The position numbers were made by a program, and so were the translations under genes. A stretch of 64,000 nt of DNA from Catellicoccus marimammalium (GTDB taxonomy: Bacteria > Bacillota > Bacilli > Lactobacillales > Catellicoccaceae). This document shows, in pieces, positions 16,467 through 25,939 of the stretch. The stretch lies in the NCBI RefSeq assembly GCF_965139335.1, contig NZ_CBCSEL010000001.1; one strand, 5' to 3'. Within the stretch, counting starts at the first letter, position 1; the number at the start of each line of letters is the position of its first letter. Under the pieces are notes generated by a model. It did no database searches. It saw only the letters and a list, made by a program, of their open reading frames with translations, and was not told the origin of the DNA.

Positions 16467-16820
16467 TTCATCCCATAGAATATAGCTGTCTTGTTTAATT
16501 TCTTTATTTACTTGTTTAACTTCTTTTTCAGGTGTCGTTTGTGAATGCTTTGGGAAAGCATGCAATAGATAATAATTGTGATTTTGATATAAGAAAAATA
16601 AACGATATTCTCCAAGACGCATTTTAAATAAATTCCGATGTTTTGTTCGTGCTAACATTTTTTTTACTTGTGGTGGCTTCATAGAAAGCTCACCTTTTTC
16701 CATTTGTTGAATCGTCACTAAAGCTTTATGGTAAACGGATGTATTTTTTGTTTGCACATGATCTAACCAAGTTTGAATCGGAATTTTATTGGTCGGTGAT
16801 TGAAAAATATAAACGGTCAT
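16446..16820 (-). CDS. RelE/HigB (Gp49-like) family toxin-like protein, no adjacent antitoxin
   Basis: 124 aa. The core LFKMRLGEYRLFFLYQNHNYYLLHAFPKHSQ...TPEKEV matches the Gp49/HigB pattern (L-x-E/K-x-R...YR...F...LLHAF.K....TP..E). Such proteins are usually ribosome-dependent mRNA endonucleases paired with a downstream HTH antitoxin. Here nothing follows: the gene ends inside the recN terminator loop. Upstream, 1 bp away, is a 37-aa membrane peptide with no antitoxin features. It may be a domesticated or inactive family member. Confidence 0.75.
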   Translation of the reverse strand: MTVYIFQSPTNKIPIQTWLDHVQTKNTSVYHKALVTIQQMEKGELSMKPPQVKKMLARTKHRNLFKMRLGEYRLFFLYQNHNYYLLHAFPKHSQTTPEKEVKQVNKEIKQDSYILWDEIKERYH

Positions 16821-16821
16821 T

Positions 16822-16935
16822 TTATTGGAAGTTTACTAATGCACCGATGACAATTCCACCAACCATAATGAATAACATTAAATAAATGAAAAATTTAGTT
16901 ACTTTTTGAAAGGTAGATTCTTTTTTCTTTGCCAT
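16822..16935 (-). CDS. Small single-pass membrane protein, DUF4044-like
   Basis: 37 aa: basic MAKKKESTFQKVTKFF, then the hydrophobic IYLMLFIMVGGIVIGALV and a short tail. It resembles the small DUF4044 proteins of Lactobacillales (similar N-terminal KKK-STF-KVT and a single helix). The SD AAAGGAGT on the minus strand lies 7 nt before the ATG at 16935. The next gene, the HigB-like one, starts one base after its stop, so they are almost certainly co-transcribed and coupled. Function unknown. Confidence 0.75.
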   Translation of the reverse strand: MAKKKESTFQKVTKFFIYLMLFIMVGGIVIGALVNFQ

Positions 16936-17031
16936 AATAATACTCCTTTTTTTCTTTTTACTCGATACAATTCTATCATATCCTATTATGGAATCCTACT
17001 GATTTTCTAAAGAAAAAAGAAGAAGCAAACA

Positions 17032-17060
17032 TTTACTAATAACAGGGGATGATTTATAAT
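17032..17060 (+). promoter_or_regulatory. Promoter for the DUF3397 gene
   Basis: -35 TTTACT (17032-17037), 17-bp spacer, -10 TATAAT (17055-17060), 28 bp before the ATG. Confidence 0.7.
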
Positions 17061-17088
17061 GAGATTAAATTATTATTAAAGAGGAGAG

Positions 17089-17484
17089 ATGAGTTTGCTA
17101 ACAATATTGAATGGGTTTATGCTCCCGTTACTATATATTCTTATTTTATATCTACTGCAAGCGTATATCCCTAAATTCCAATCATTTATTTTTAAAAAAG
17201 GAAATCGGGTTTGGGTACTCTTTCTCTTTTCTTTTGTTGTTCTCTATAGTGCACTTTTTTTAGCAAAGAAAACCTTTACCCTATCGTTTCTTCCTTTTTA
17301 TTGTTTGATTTTATTATTTTTATCCGCTTTTATTTGGGGAGTACAACTTCATTATTTAAAACAAGTAGTTTTTAAAGTTTATCGAAAATTATTGATAGGA
17401 ATTATTTTTATGTTGAACATTGGATTATATTTCTTTTTTGTTATTAGTTTTTTCCTTTGTCATTTTATTTCTTTTACTAGTTAA
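17089..17484 (+). CDS. DUF3397-like membrane protein
   Basis: 131 aa with four hydrophobic helices (about 8-28, 41-60, 66-88 and 100-124). Position, size and topology fit the DUF3397 proteins commonly found directly upstream of the mraZ/rsmH division cluster in Lactobacillales. GAGGAG SD just before the ATG at 17089. Followed by its own terminator, so it is not fused to the dcw transcript. Function unknown. Confidence 0.65.
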   Translation: MSLLTILNGFMLPLLYILILYLLQAYIPKFQSFIFKKGNRVWVLFLFSFVVLYSALFLAKKTFTLSFLPFYCLILLFLSAFIWGVQLHYLKQVVFKVYRKLLIGIIFMLNIGLYFFFVISFFLCHFISFTS

Positions 17485-17520
17485 AAATTCCTGTTTTTAA
17501 TCTATAAAAAATAAAAATAA

Positions 17521-17561
17521 ATGAGCGATTCTGTTTTTTAAAAAATAGAATCGCTTTTTTC
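17521..17561 (+). terminator. Terminator before the division cluster
   Basis: AGCGATTCT (17524-17532) pairs with AGAATCGCT (17547-17555); the U/A-rich interior can extend the pairing. TTTTTT follows. Confidence 0.85.
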
Positions 17562-17722
17562 TTAAAAAAATTGCAAAAAAACGTAAGAAATACAAGGGAA
17601 TTATGGTATCTCTATAGGGGTTGTGTTAGAATAAGCGTAGATTATATGAAAATAGATTGAAATCAATGAAAATATGATAATATATAGCGAATTGAGAAGA
17701 TAAAATAGAAGGGAATGAAAAG
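17562..17722 (+). promoter_or_regulatory. dcw cluster upstream region (promoter candidates; no mraZ)
   Basis: 161 bp with no coding frame. Candidate promoters: an extended -10 TGTTAGAAT (TAGAAT 17627-17632), and TTGAAA (17657-17662) with TAATAT (17678-17683, 15-bp spacer). I see no repeated TGGGA-type MraZ boxes and no mraZ gene, although mraZ normally occupies this position. Confidence 0.5.
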
Positions 17723-18685
17723 ATGTCACAAATGTTTCATCATGTGACTGTCTTATTAAAAGAAACGGTTGATTATTTAAATGTTAAAAAAGATGGGGTT
17801 TATGTAGACTGTACACTTGGTGGAGGTGGACATAGCGAGTATCTGTTAAGTCAACTAGATCAAGCAGGACATCTGTATTGTTTTGACCAAGATGAGACAG
17901 CAATTGAAAATGCAAAAATTAGATTAGCAGAATATGTAGAAAAAGGAATGGTCACTTTTATTCATGCTAATTTTCGTGAATTACAAAAACAACTGGCAGC
18001 TTTAGGGGTAACAGAAGTAGATGGGATTCTTTATGACTTAGGAGTTTCTTCTCCGCAGTTGGATGAAGCGGAACGTGGATTTAGCTATCATCAAGATGCA
18101 CCATTGGATATGCGAATGAATCGCCAACAAGCATTATCGGCTTATGAAGTTGTGAATGAATATTCATTTCAAGATTTAGTTCGTATTTTTCAACGTTATG
18201 GAGAAGAAAAATTTGCGAAAAATATTGCCAGAAAAATTGAAATGGCAAGAGAAAAAGCACCAATCCAAACTACAGGAGAATTAGTGGAGTGTATCAAAGA
18301 GGGAATTCCTGCTCCTGCTCGTCGTAAAGGAGGACATCCAGCAAAACGAGTGTTCCAAGCCATCCGAATTGAAGTAAATGATGAATTAGGTGCTGAAGAA
18401 TCTTCCTTAGAACAAGCATTACAGCTTTTAAAAGTAGGAGGAAGAGTAAGTGTGATTACTTTCCATTCTTTAGAAGATCGAATTGCGAAAACGTTATTTA
18501 AAGAATATAGTGAGCCGCATGCTGATTTACCACCAGGATTACCAATCATTCCTGAAGAGTATCAACCAGAGTTTAAATTAATTACTAGAAAACCAATTCT
18601 TCCATCTGATGAAGAATTAGAAGAAAATAATCGAGCTCGTAGTGCTAAATTACGTGTGATTGAACGAATAAAAGAAACAAATTAA
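17723..18685 (+). CDS. rsmH: 16S rRNA (cytosine-1402 N4)-methyltransferase
   Basis: 320 aa. SAM loop VDCTLGGGGHSEYLL (about 27-41), GILYDLGVSSPQLDEAERGFSY, HPAKRVFQAIRIEVNDEL and VITFHSLEDRI are all characteristic of MraW/RsmH. It N4-methylates C1402 of 16S rRNA. SD AAGGGA 8 nt before the ATG. First gene of this division operon because mraZ is absent. Confidence 0.96.
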   Translation: MSQMFHHVTVLLKETVDYLNVKKDGVYVDCTLGGGGHSEYLLSQLDQAGHLYCFDQDETAIENAKIRLAEYVEKGMVTFIHANFRELQKQLAALGVTEVDGILYDLGVSSPQLDEAERGFSYHQDAPLDMRMNRQQALSAYEVVNEYSFQDLVRIFQRYGEEKFAKNIARKIEMAREKAPIQTTGELVECIKEGIPAPARRKGGHPAKRVFQAIRIEVNDELGAEESSLEQALQLLKVGGRVSVITFHSLEDRIAKTLFKEYSEPHADLPPGLPIIPEEYQPEFKLITRKPILPSDEELEENNRARSAKLRVIERIKETN

Positions 18686-18698
18686 GGAGGGAGTTACG

Positions 18699-19079
18699 AT
18701 GGCAGAAGCACGAAATTTGCCAGAATATGAAGAAAAACCAAAGATCATTAGCGTCGTCAAGCCAAGTACAACTCCTACGCAAAAAGCTCCTAAAACAAAA
18801 AAGAAAAAGATATACTATTGGCTAACTGCCATTGGAGCGTTGTTAGTTACTTTTATTTGCATTATTTCTTTAATTAGTATTCAGAATGAAATCACTGATA
18901 TTTCGCAAAATATTGTGACGATTGAACAAAAGAACAATGATGTAGATGAAGAGATTAAAGAAATGACACAAGAAGAGAATGAATTGTCTCGTGTTGATCG
19001 CGTAATGAAAATTGCGAAAGAAGAAGGCTTAAGTGTAGATGATAATAACATAAGGAAAGTGATTCCGAATGAAAAATAA
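18699..19079 (+). CDS. ftsL: Cell division protein FtsL
   Basis: 126 aa. Basic N-terminal cytoplasmic tail (about 1-45), one transmembrane helix (about 46-66; WLTAIGALLVTFICIISLI) and an extracellular coiled coil rich in Asn, Glu and Ile. Bitopic divisome component that pairs with DivIC and DivIB. AAGGAGGG SD. It overlaps the downstream pbp gene by 11 bp. Confidence 0.9.
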   Translation: MAEARNLPEYEEKPKIISVVKPSTTPTQKAPKTKKKKIYYWLTAIGALLVTFICIISLISIQNEITDISQNIVTIEQKNNDVDEEIKEMTQEENELSRVDRVMKIAKEEGLSVDDNNIRKVIPNEK

Positions 19080-21096
19080 AAAAAATAATAATCCACAAAA
19101 TATGAGCTTTCTAGATATGGTAGATCAAAAGGTAGAATCTCTTTGGGATAAAGGAAAAGAGATTCTATCTCGTTTTATTAGAAAGCCAATCTTTCGTCGT
19201 CTAAGACGGTGGTACTTAGTTTCCAAACGACAAATGCCTAATGCCAACAATAATCGAAAATTATCAGCAATTTTTATTTTAGGAGGTAGTATTGTTCTAC
19301 TTTCGACTTTAATTTGTGGGCGATTGCTTTATGTAGAAGGACGGCAAATGGTAGATGGAGTCTCTTTAGATAAAAAAACAAAAGAGTTATATCAAGGCTC
19401 AAGAGAAGTAGAAGCAAAACGAGGGACCATTTACGATCGAAATGGAGTAGCTATTGCTAAAGACGCTACCTCTTACTCAGTATATGCAGTTTTAGATAAG
19501 GATTATGTAGGAATTGAAAATGAGAAATTATACTTACAATCCAAAAATATTTCTAAAGTTGCAGAAATTTTTCATAAATATTTAAAAATGAAAGTTTCCT
19601 TTGTCGAAAAGCAATTAGAACAAGCAGAAGATAAACATTTAAAACAAGTTGAGTTTGGGACACAAGGAAAAGGGATTTCGATTGAAACAAGAAACAAAAT
19701 AGAAGAAGCTTTGAAAAAAGAACATATCAAAGGAATTTATTTTGAAAAACATCCAGACCGAATTTATCCCAATGGAGTCTTTGCGTCTCATTTAATTGGG
19801 TATGCGGATTTAGTAAACCAAGATGACGATTCCAAAGGATTACACGGTGTGATGGGAATTGAAGCAGCATTCAATGATCAATTAGATGGTACGAATGGAG
19901 AAGAATATTTCCAAAAAGATGTCAATGGGAATCCAATCCCAGGTACTATTGTTGAAACAAAGAAAGCATCAGATGGAAAAGACATTTATACGACATTAGA
20001 TGCAAATTTACAAACGTATCTAGAAAGTTTAATGACAAAAGTAGATAAGACTTATTATCCAGAGTCAATGACAGCTGTATTGATGAAAGCAAATACAGGA
20101 GAGATTTTGGCAGCAGCGCAACGTCCATCTTTCAATCCAGAAACTAAAGCTGGCTTACAAAATACGAAAGATAGTCGTGAAGCTCAATGGCGAAACTTGT
20201 TAGTGCAAGATGCGTATGAACCAGGTTCGGTAATGAAGATTTTCACTGTAGCTGCAGCAATTCAATGTGGAAAATTCAATCCTAATGCGACTTATCAAGC
20301 AGGGTCTATTAATGTAGATGGAACGACCATTCGAGATTGGGACTATGATAAGCCAAAAGTATTGACGTACGCTCAAGCATTGGCTCACTCAAGTAATGTT
20401 GGGATGGTAAAACTCCAACAAGCAATGGGTCCAGAATGGGAAGAATATCTACAAAAATTTGGATTCACGAAAAAAACAAACTCTGCCTTGCCAGGAGAAG
20501 TTTCTGGATCGATGCAAACAGGTACAAGTGTCGACCAAGCGATGACTGCCTATGGTCAAGCGATTGCGGTGACAAATTTCCAAATGCTACGAGCATATAC
20601 AGCAATTGCTAATTTAGGAACGATGTTAAAACCACAATATATTAGTAAAATTGTGGATCCAACTACTAAAAAGGTAACAGAAATTGAACCAAAAGTAGAA
20701 GGACATCCAATTACTGCAAAAACGGCACATGAAGTGTTATCAATTATGCAGCAAACCGTAGATACTCCATTAGGAACTGGGAAAGATTATTCTTTACCAA
20801 ATTATAATTCTTCGGTAAAAACAGGAACTGCTCAAATTTTTGAAAATGGTTCTTATAGTTTGGTGGATGGAGATTATATTTATTCTGTTGTACAAATGGC
20901 ACCAACAGAACATCCAGAATATGTAATGTACGTAACTTTAAAACGACCACATATTCCAGATTCTGATCCAATGACACCAACAAAATTAATTTCATCGATT
21001 TCTACTCCAATGATGGAACGAGCTTTAGCTTTGAATACAAGCGCTAGTCGTTATGAAGTAGATCGTAAATCAACAGACAAAAAAACAAATGAATAA
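19069..21096 (+). CDS. Septal class B penicillin-binding protein (FtsI/PBP2x-type) lacking PASTA domains
   Basis: 675 aa. Transmembrane helix about 65-88, dimerisation/pedestal region (REVEAKRGTIYDRNGVAIA), then the transpeptidase with S387-VM-K390, SSN around 441-443 and KTG at 584-586. The chain ends about 90 residues after KTG, soon after the catalytic domain. The dcw-encoded septal PBPs of streptococci, enterococci and bacilli usually carry one or two C-terminal PASTA domains; none is present here. It cross-links septal peptidoglycan. SD AAGGAAAG inside ftsL. Confidence 0.9.
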   Translation: MKNKKNNNPQNMSFLDMVDQKVESLWDKGKEILSRFIRKPIFRRLRRWYLVSKRQMPNANNNRKLSAIFILGGSIVLLSTLICGRLLYVEGRQMVDGVSLDKKTKELYQGSREVEAKRGTIYDRNGVAIAKDATSYSVYAVLDKDYVGIENEKLYLQSKNISKVAEIFHKYLKMKVSFVEKQLEQAEDKHLKQVEFGTQGKGISIETRNKIEEALKKEHIKGIYFEKHPDRIYPNGVFASHLIGYADLVNQDDDSKGLHGVMGIEAAFNDQLDGTNGEEYFQKDVNGNPIPGTIVETKKASDGKDIYTTLDANLQTYLESLMTKVDKTYYPESMTAVLMKANTGEILAAAQRPSFNPETKAGLQNTKDSREAQWRNLLVQDAYEPGSVMKIFTVAAAIQCGKFNPNATYQAGSINVDGTTIRDWDYDKPKVLTYAQALAHSSNVGMVKLQQAMGPEWEEYLQKFGFTKKTNSALPGEVSGSMQTGTSVDQAMTAYGQAIAVTNFQMLRAYTAIANLGTMLKPQYISKIVDPTTKKVTEIEPKVEGHPITAKTAHEVLSIMQQTVDTPLGTGKDYSLPNYNSSVKTGTAQIFENGSYSLVDGDYIYSVVQMAPTEHPEYVMYVTLKRPHIPDSDPMTPTKLISSISTPMMERALALNTSASRYEVDRKSTDKKTNE

Positions 21097-21113
21097 AGAT
21101 TGTGAGGGAAATT

Positions 21114-22076
21114 ATGAAGTGGACAGACATTTTCTTACCAATCGTTAGTGGCTTTGGAATTACCTTTGTCATTATGCCAATGGTAATTGCTTATTTTCGT
21201 CAAAAACAATTTGGTCAAGAAATCCGTGAAGTAGGCCCAGAGTGGCATCAAAAAAAATCAGGGACACCAACGATGGGAGGAGTAGTCTTTATTTTGGCAG
21301 CAGCAATTACTATGCTGTGGGTAGGATTATGGCAAAAACAATTTACTCCTTCACTTGTGCTCCTATTATTCGTTATGCTAGGATATGGAGTAATTGGTTT
21401 TTGTGATGACTTTGTAAAAGTATTTAATAAAAGAAATTTAGGATTGACTTCAAAACAAAAATTTCTTTTCCAATTAGTAATTGCAGTAGTATTTTATTGT
21501 ATTTACTGCTTTGATGGCTTCCCAAATATTTTACATTTACCATTTGGTAATTTACATTTGGGTTGGTTCTATCCTATCTTTGTTGTATTCTGGTTAGTAG
21601 GATTTTCTAATGCAGTGAATTTAACAGATGGTTTAGATGGTTTAGTAACTGGATTAGGAACAATTTCTTTTGGTACCTATGCGATTATTGCATGGCATCA
21701 ACAGCAATGGGCAGTACTTATTGCTTGTCTAGCTATTATTGGTGGGTTATTGGGATTCTTCCCTTATAACCATAAACCTGCGAAAATTTTCATGGGAGAT
21801 GTTGGTTCTCTATCATTAGGCGGATTGTTAGCTGCGATATCTATTCTTTTACATCAAGAATGGACATTATTACTTGTCGGATTCATTTATGTGATTGAGA
21901 CATTAAGCGTTATGATTCAAGTAACTGTCTTCCGTGCAACTGGAAAACGAGTATTCAAAATGAGTCCAATTCACCATCATTTTGAAATGTGTGGATGGTC
22001 TGAATGGAAAGTAGACATTGTCTTTTGGACAGTAAACTTAATTGGTTCAATCATTGCATTGATGATTGTTTTATAA
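21114..22076 (+). CDS. mraY: Phospho-N-acetylmuramoyl-pentapeptide-transferase
   Basis: 320 aa from the ATG at 21114 (SD GAGGGA); a GTG at 21102 is too close to the upstream stop to have an SD. Ten hydrophobic helices; catalytic motifs GTPTMGG, FCDDFVKVFNKRN, NLTDGLDGLV and FMGDVGSLSLGG, plus the HHHFE loop near the end. It makes lipid I at the membrane. Confidence 0.96.
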   Translation: MKWTDIFLPIVSGFGITFVIMPMVIAYFRQKQFGQEIREVGPEWHQKKSGTPTMGGVVFILAAAITMLWVGLWQKQFTPSLVLLLFVMLGYGVIGFCDDFVKVFNKRNLGLTSKQKFLFQLVIAVVFYCIYCFDGFPNILHLPFGNLHLGWFYPIFVVFWLVGFSNAVNLTDGLDGLVTGLGTISFGTYAIIAWHQQQWAVLIACLAIIGGLLGFFPYNHKPAKIFMGDVGSLSLGGLLAAISILLHQEWTLLLVGFIYVIETLSVMIQVTVFRATGKRVFKMSPIHHHFEMCGWSEWKVDIVFWTVNLIGSIIALMIVL

Positions 22077-22103
22077 TAAATCTCAAAAAGTGGGGCAAAT
22101 AGA

Positions 22104-23477
22104 ATGAAAAAAATTCTAGATTTTAAAGAAAAACATATTTTAGTGTTAGGTTTGGCTCGCAGTGGGATGAATGTCGCCAAGTTGTTAACTCGACTTGGCG
22201 CTTTTGTTACTGTGAATGATATTACGCCAAAAGAAAAAAATGAAGAGGCAAAAGAATTGGAATCATTGGAAATTCCTATGTTATTAGGAAAACATGATAC
22301 TCATTTGTTTGATGAGCAAGATTTTGCTTATGTCGTAAAAAATCCAGGAATTCCTTATCGAAATGAAATGTTGGTAGAAGCACAAAAAAGAAAGATTCCG
22401 ATTATTACAGATATTGAAGTAGCAAGTCGTTGTGTCGAAACACCGATGATTGCGATTACAGGAACGAATGGGAAAACTACAACAACGATGATGACAGGAG
22501 AGATTTTAAATGCTAGTTCCAATCACCAAGTTCGCCTAGCAGGGAATATTGGTTATCCGATGAGTGAAGTAGTGATGGAATTACAACCTAAAGAACAAGT
22601 GGTTTTGGAATTATCAAGTTTTCAGTTAATGGGAACAGAAACCTTCCATCCTCATATTGCAGCCATTACTAACCTTTATTCTGCTCATTTAGATTATCAT
22701 AAAGATCGTACAGAATACGTAGAAAGCAAATGGAAAATTCAACAAAATATGACAAAAGAAGATTATTTAATTTTGAATTTTGATCAAGAAGAACTTCGTC
22801 AATTGAGTCAACAAACAAAAGCAACGGTTATTCCTTTTTCTCGTCAAAAAGAATATACAAATGGTGCTTATGTAAAAGATGGAACTCTTTATTTCCAACA
22901 AGAAGAAATTATGGCAGTAGAAGAAATTGGGGTTCCTGGAGAACATAATATTGAAAATGCATTAGTTGCTATTGCGATTGCAAAATTAAGTGATGTAGAT
23001 ACTGAAGTGATTCGCCATGTTTTGATGCATTTTTCAGGAGCTAAACATCGCCTACAATGGGTGGATCGTTTCCATGATGTAGATTTTTATAATGATTCTA
23101 AAGCGACCAATCGTTTAGCAATGTTAAGTGCGTTAAGCGGATTTGATCTTCAACATGTTATCCTATTACTAGGTGGGTTAGACCGTGGAGATGAAAATGA
23201 AGTTCAGCCTAAAGATATTGTTGGATTGAAAGGTCTTGTTACTTTTGGTGAAGTGAAAGAAAAGATGGCTAGATGTGGAAAAGAAGCTAACCTTTCTCTT
23301 ATCAAAGAGGCAGACTCATTACAAGATGCGGTACAAAAAGCCTATACCATGGCAGAAAAAGGCGATACAATTTTATTATCTCCTGCTCATGCGAGTTGGG
23401 ATGCTTATCGTACTTTTGAAGAACGAGGAGAAGAATATATGCAATGTGTTGCAAAATTAAAGGAGGACGTAAAATGA
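22104..23477 (+). CDS. murD: UDP-N-acetylmuramoylalanine-D-glutamate ligase
   Basis: 457 aa. N-terminal Rossmann region VLGLARSGMNVAKLL, ATP loop ITGTNGKTTTTMMTGE, ELSSFQL, and C-terminal NDSKATN and LLSPAHASWD. It adds D-Glu to UDP-MurNAc-L-Ala. Its TGA overlaps the murG ATG (ATGA). Confidence 0.96.
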   Translation: MKKILDFKEKHILVLGLARSGMNVAKLLTRLGAFVTVNDITPKEKNEEAKELESLEIPMLLGKHDTHLFDEQDFAYVVKNPGIPYRNEMLVEAQKRKIPIITDIEVASRCVETPMIAITGTNGKTTTTMMTGEILNASSNHQVRLAGNIGYPMSEVVMELQPKEQVVLELSSFQLMGTETFHPHIAAITNLYSAHLDYHKDRTEYVESKWKIQQNMTKEDYLILNFDQEELRQLSQQTKATVIPFSRQKEYTNGAYVKDGTLYFQQEEIMAVEEIGVPGEHNIENALVAIAIAKLSDVDTEVIRHVLMHFSGAKHRLQWVDRFHDVDFYNDSKATNRLAMLSALSGFDLQHVILLLGGLDRGDENEVQPKDIVGLKGLVTFGEVKEKMARCGKEANLSLIKEADSLQDAVQKAYTMAEKGDTILLSPAHASWDAYRTFEERGEEYMQCVAKLKEDVK

Positions 23478-24565
23478 AAGTTGTAGTAAGTGGTGGAGGA
23501 ACTGGAGGACACATCTATCCAGCGTTAGCCTTAATTCACCATATTCAAAAGGTAGATCCATCCACTGAATTTTTATATATTGGAACCGAAAAAGGACTAG
23601 AAAAGAAAATTGTAGAAAAAGAACATATTCCGTTTAAAACGATTGAAATTCAAGGTTTTAAACGTTCTCTATCTCTTTACAATGTTAAAACAGTGCAATT
23701 ATTTTTCAAAGCGATTAAACGCTCAAAAGAATTATTAGAAGAATTTCAACCGGACGTTGTGATTGGTACAGGAGGATATGTTTGTGGTGCGGTAGTATAT
23801 GCTGCCCATAAATTAAATATTCCAACAATGATTCACGAACAAAATAGTGTTGCAGGTGTAACAAATAAATTTTTATCAAAATATGTAGATAAAGTAGGAA
23901 TTTGTTTCCCAGAAGTAAGAACTGCTTTTCCAGAACAGAAAGTTGTATTTACTGGTAATCCACGTGGGCAAGAAGTAGTAGAAATTGATAAAGAAGAAGG
24001 CGTTTTAGAACAATATGGCTTGAAAACGGGGATTCCAACGATTTTAATTTTTGGTGGTAGTCGCGGAGCATTAACAATCAATAATGCAGTTTTAGAAGCT
24101 ATACCAGAATTAGTGAAAAAAGATTATCAAGTGCTTTATGTACCTGGAAATTACTATTATGAAGAAGTAATGAAAAAAATGCCCCAAGAGCATCCAAATA
24201 TTTCTGTTCAACCTTATATTGATCAAATGCCAGAAGTATTAGTCAATGTTGAATTAGTATTAGCTCGCGCGGGTGCAACAACGTTAGCAGAACTAACGGC
24301 ATTAGGACTTCCATCTATTTTAGTCCCAAGTCCAAATGTTACGAACGACCATCAAACGAAAAATGCGAAAAGTTTAGTGGATGCTGGTGCTAGCGTGTTA
24401 ATAAAAGATGATGAATTGAATGGAACTTCATTAGTACAAGCGATTGATCAAATTTTATTACAACCTGATGAATTGCAAAAAATGACATTGAAAGCAAAAG
24501 AACAAGGCGTTCCTGATGCTAGTCAACGAGTATATGAAGTGTTACAAGAAATTTCCCATTCATAA
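23474..24565 (+). CDS. murG: UDP-GlcNAc:lipid I N-acetylglucosamine transferase
   Basis: 363 aa from the ATG at 23474, with AGGAGG at 23461-23466; an upstream ATG inside murD lacks support. GT28 marks: VVSGGGTGGHIYPALAL, GTGGYVCG, HEQNSVAG, GGSRGA, and LARAGATTLAEL. It converts lipid I to lipid II at the inner membrane face. Confidence 0.96.
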   Translation: MKVVVSGGGTGGHIYPALALIHHIQKVDPSTEFLYIGTEKGLEKKIVEKEHIPFKTIEIQGFKRSLSLYNVKTVQLFFKAIKRSKELLEEFQPDVVIGTGGYVCGAVVYAAHKLNIPTMIHEQNSVAGVTNKFLSKYVDKVGICFPEVRTAFPEQKVVFTGNPRGQEVVEIDKEEGVLEQYGLKTGIPTILIFGGSRGALTINNAVLEAIPELVKKDYQVLYVPGNYYYEEVMKKMPQEHPNISVQPYIDQMPEVLVNVELVLARAGATTLAELTALGLPSILVPSPNVTNDHQTKNAKSLVDAGASVLIKDDELNGTSLVQAIDQILLQPDELQKMTLKAKEQGVPDASQRVYEVLQEISHS

Positions 24566-24577
24566 AGGAGGATTTCT

Positions 24578-25939
24578 ATGAAGCGATTTCTCTCTTCTAG
24601 GAAGAAAAAAGAAGAAAAAGAAGTAGAGATGAAAAAAGAGGAAGAAGAGAAAGAAAAAGAAGAAGAAAGTCTTTCTCCTTGGCAAAAAGAAAATGTCAAA
24701 TATTTAAAGAAACATAGCTCTACAAAAGAAGAAGAAAAAGAACAATCTCTGCCTACTACGGTGGAAACGCCGGAAGATATTTTTCCTACTCCTGTGAAAA
24801 AGAAAGATGGCCGAGTAAAACGTTATTTATTGCCTTCTGAATTAGATGAAATAGATTGGACAGAAGAGCAAAAAGAACCAGAAGATAAACCAACAATTGC
24901 AGTTGTTGAAAAGACAAAGGAAAAAGAAATAAACAAAGAAAAGAAAGTAAATTCTTCTTCATCAAAATCAGAAAATAAAAAAGAAGGAAAAGAACCAACG
25001 ATTGAGGTGGTCAAAGCAGAGCCAACGAAGGATAAAAAGGAAGAATCTAATTATCAAAAAGAATTATCTTTGTTGGATAAAGAAGCAGAACAAGAAAAGA
25101 AAGAACAGCGATTAAAAGAAGAAAAGCAAAAATTAAAGAAACCAAAATTAAGTAAAAAGGTTCGTTGGCAAACCACAGCATTTATTGTCTTTTTTACGAT
25201 TTCTTTATTAATTATTCTGTATTATGCTAGTCCATTGAGTAACCTACACGAAGTCCAAGTCGTAGGAGATAAATATATGAATAGTAATAAAATTATCAAA
25301 ACGGCAAACTTTAAGCCAGGAGAGCGTTTATGGCATCAATATTTTGGTCGCGATGAAGTAGAACAACGAATTCAAAAAGCGTATCCTGGAATTAAAAAAG
25401 TAGATATTACCTTAGATCATCTCAATGATTTTACCATTCATGTAGAAGAATATCCTTTAGCAGGGTATGTAATTGTGGATAAAGTGAAATATGCCCCTAT
25501 CTTAGAAAATGGGACTATTTTAAAAGAAACGATTAAAAACAAGCCAGAAGGAATTATTTATGCCGATTTCAAATCTGGTGAATTATTAAAATCAGTGATT
25601 TATGCTTATATGCACTTACCAGAAAAAATTCGTTCTTTAGTGCAACAAATTACGTTAACGCCAACAAAAAGTAATCCAGAATTACTAACTTTATATATGA
25701 AAGATGGAAATCAAGTGAAAGTAAGTAGTTCAGAAATGGAAGAACAACTTCCTTACTATGAGCAAGTAGCAAAACAAATGAAGAACAAAGGAATTGTTGA
25801 TATGGAAGTAGGGATTTACTCTTATCCATATGGAAATAATGATACAGAGCGAAAAAATTTAAATGCTTCTGAAACTCAACCAACAGATTCAGAAACAAGT
25901 AGTTCTTCGACAATGGAAATTGTAATTCCAGAAAATTGA
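24578..25939 (+). CDS. divIB: Cell division protein DivIB/FtsQ
   Basis: 453 aa, at the long end for the family because of a highly charged Lys/Glu cytoplasmic N-terminus of about 195 residues. One transmembrane helix (about 199-217), POTRA domain (LHEVQVVGDKYMNS onward), FtsQ-type beta domain, and a short Ser/Thr-rich tail. It stabilises FtsL-DivIC at the septum. AAAGGAGG SD 12 bp after murG. Confidence 0.9.
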   Translation: MKRFLSSRKKKEEKEVEMKKEEEEKEKEEESLSPWQKENVKYLKKHSSTKEEEKEQSLPTTVETPEDIFPTPVKKKDGRVKRYLLPSELDEIDWTEEQKEPEDKPTIAVVEKTKEKEINKEKKVNSSSSKSENKKEGKEPTIEVVKAEPTKDKKEESNYQKELSLLDKEAEQEKKEQRLKEEKQKLKKPKLSKKVRWQTTAFIVFFTISLLIILYYASPLSNLHEVQVVGDKYMNSNKIIKTANFKPGERLWHQYFGRDEVEQRIQKAYPGIKKVDITLDHLNDFTIHVEEYPLAGYVIVDKVKYAPILENGTILKETIKNKPEGIIYADFKSGELLKSVIYAYMHLPEKIRSLVQQITLTPTKSNPELLTLYMKDGNQVKVSSSEMEEQLPYYEQVAKQMKNKGIVDMEVGIYSYPYGNNDTERKNLNASETQPTDSETSSSSTMEIVIPEN

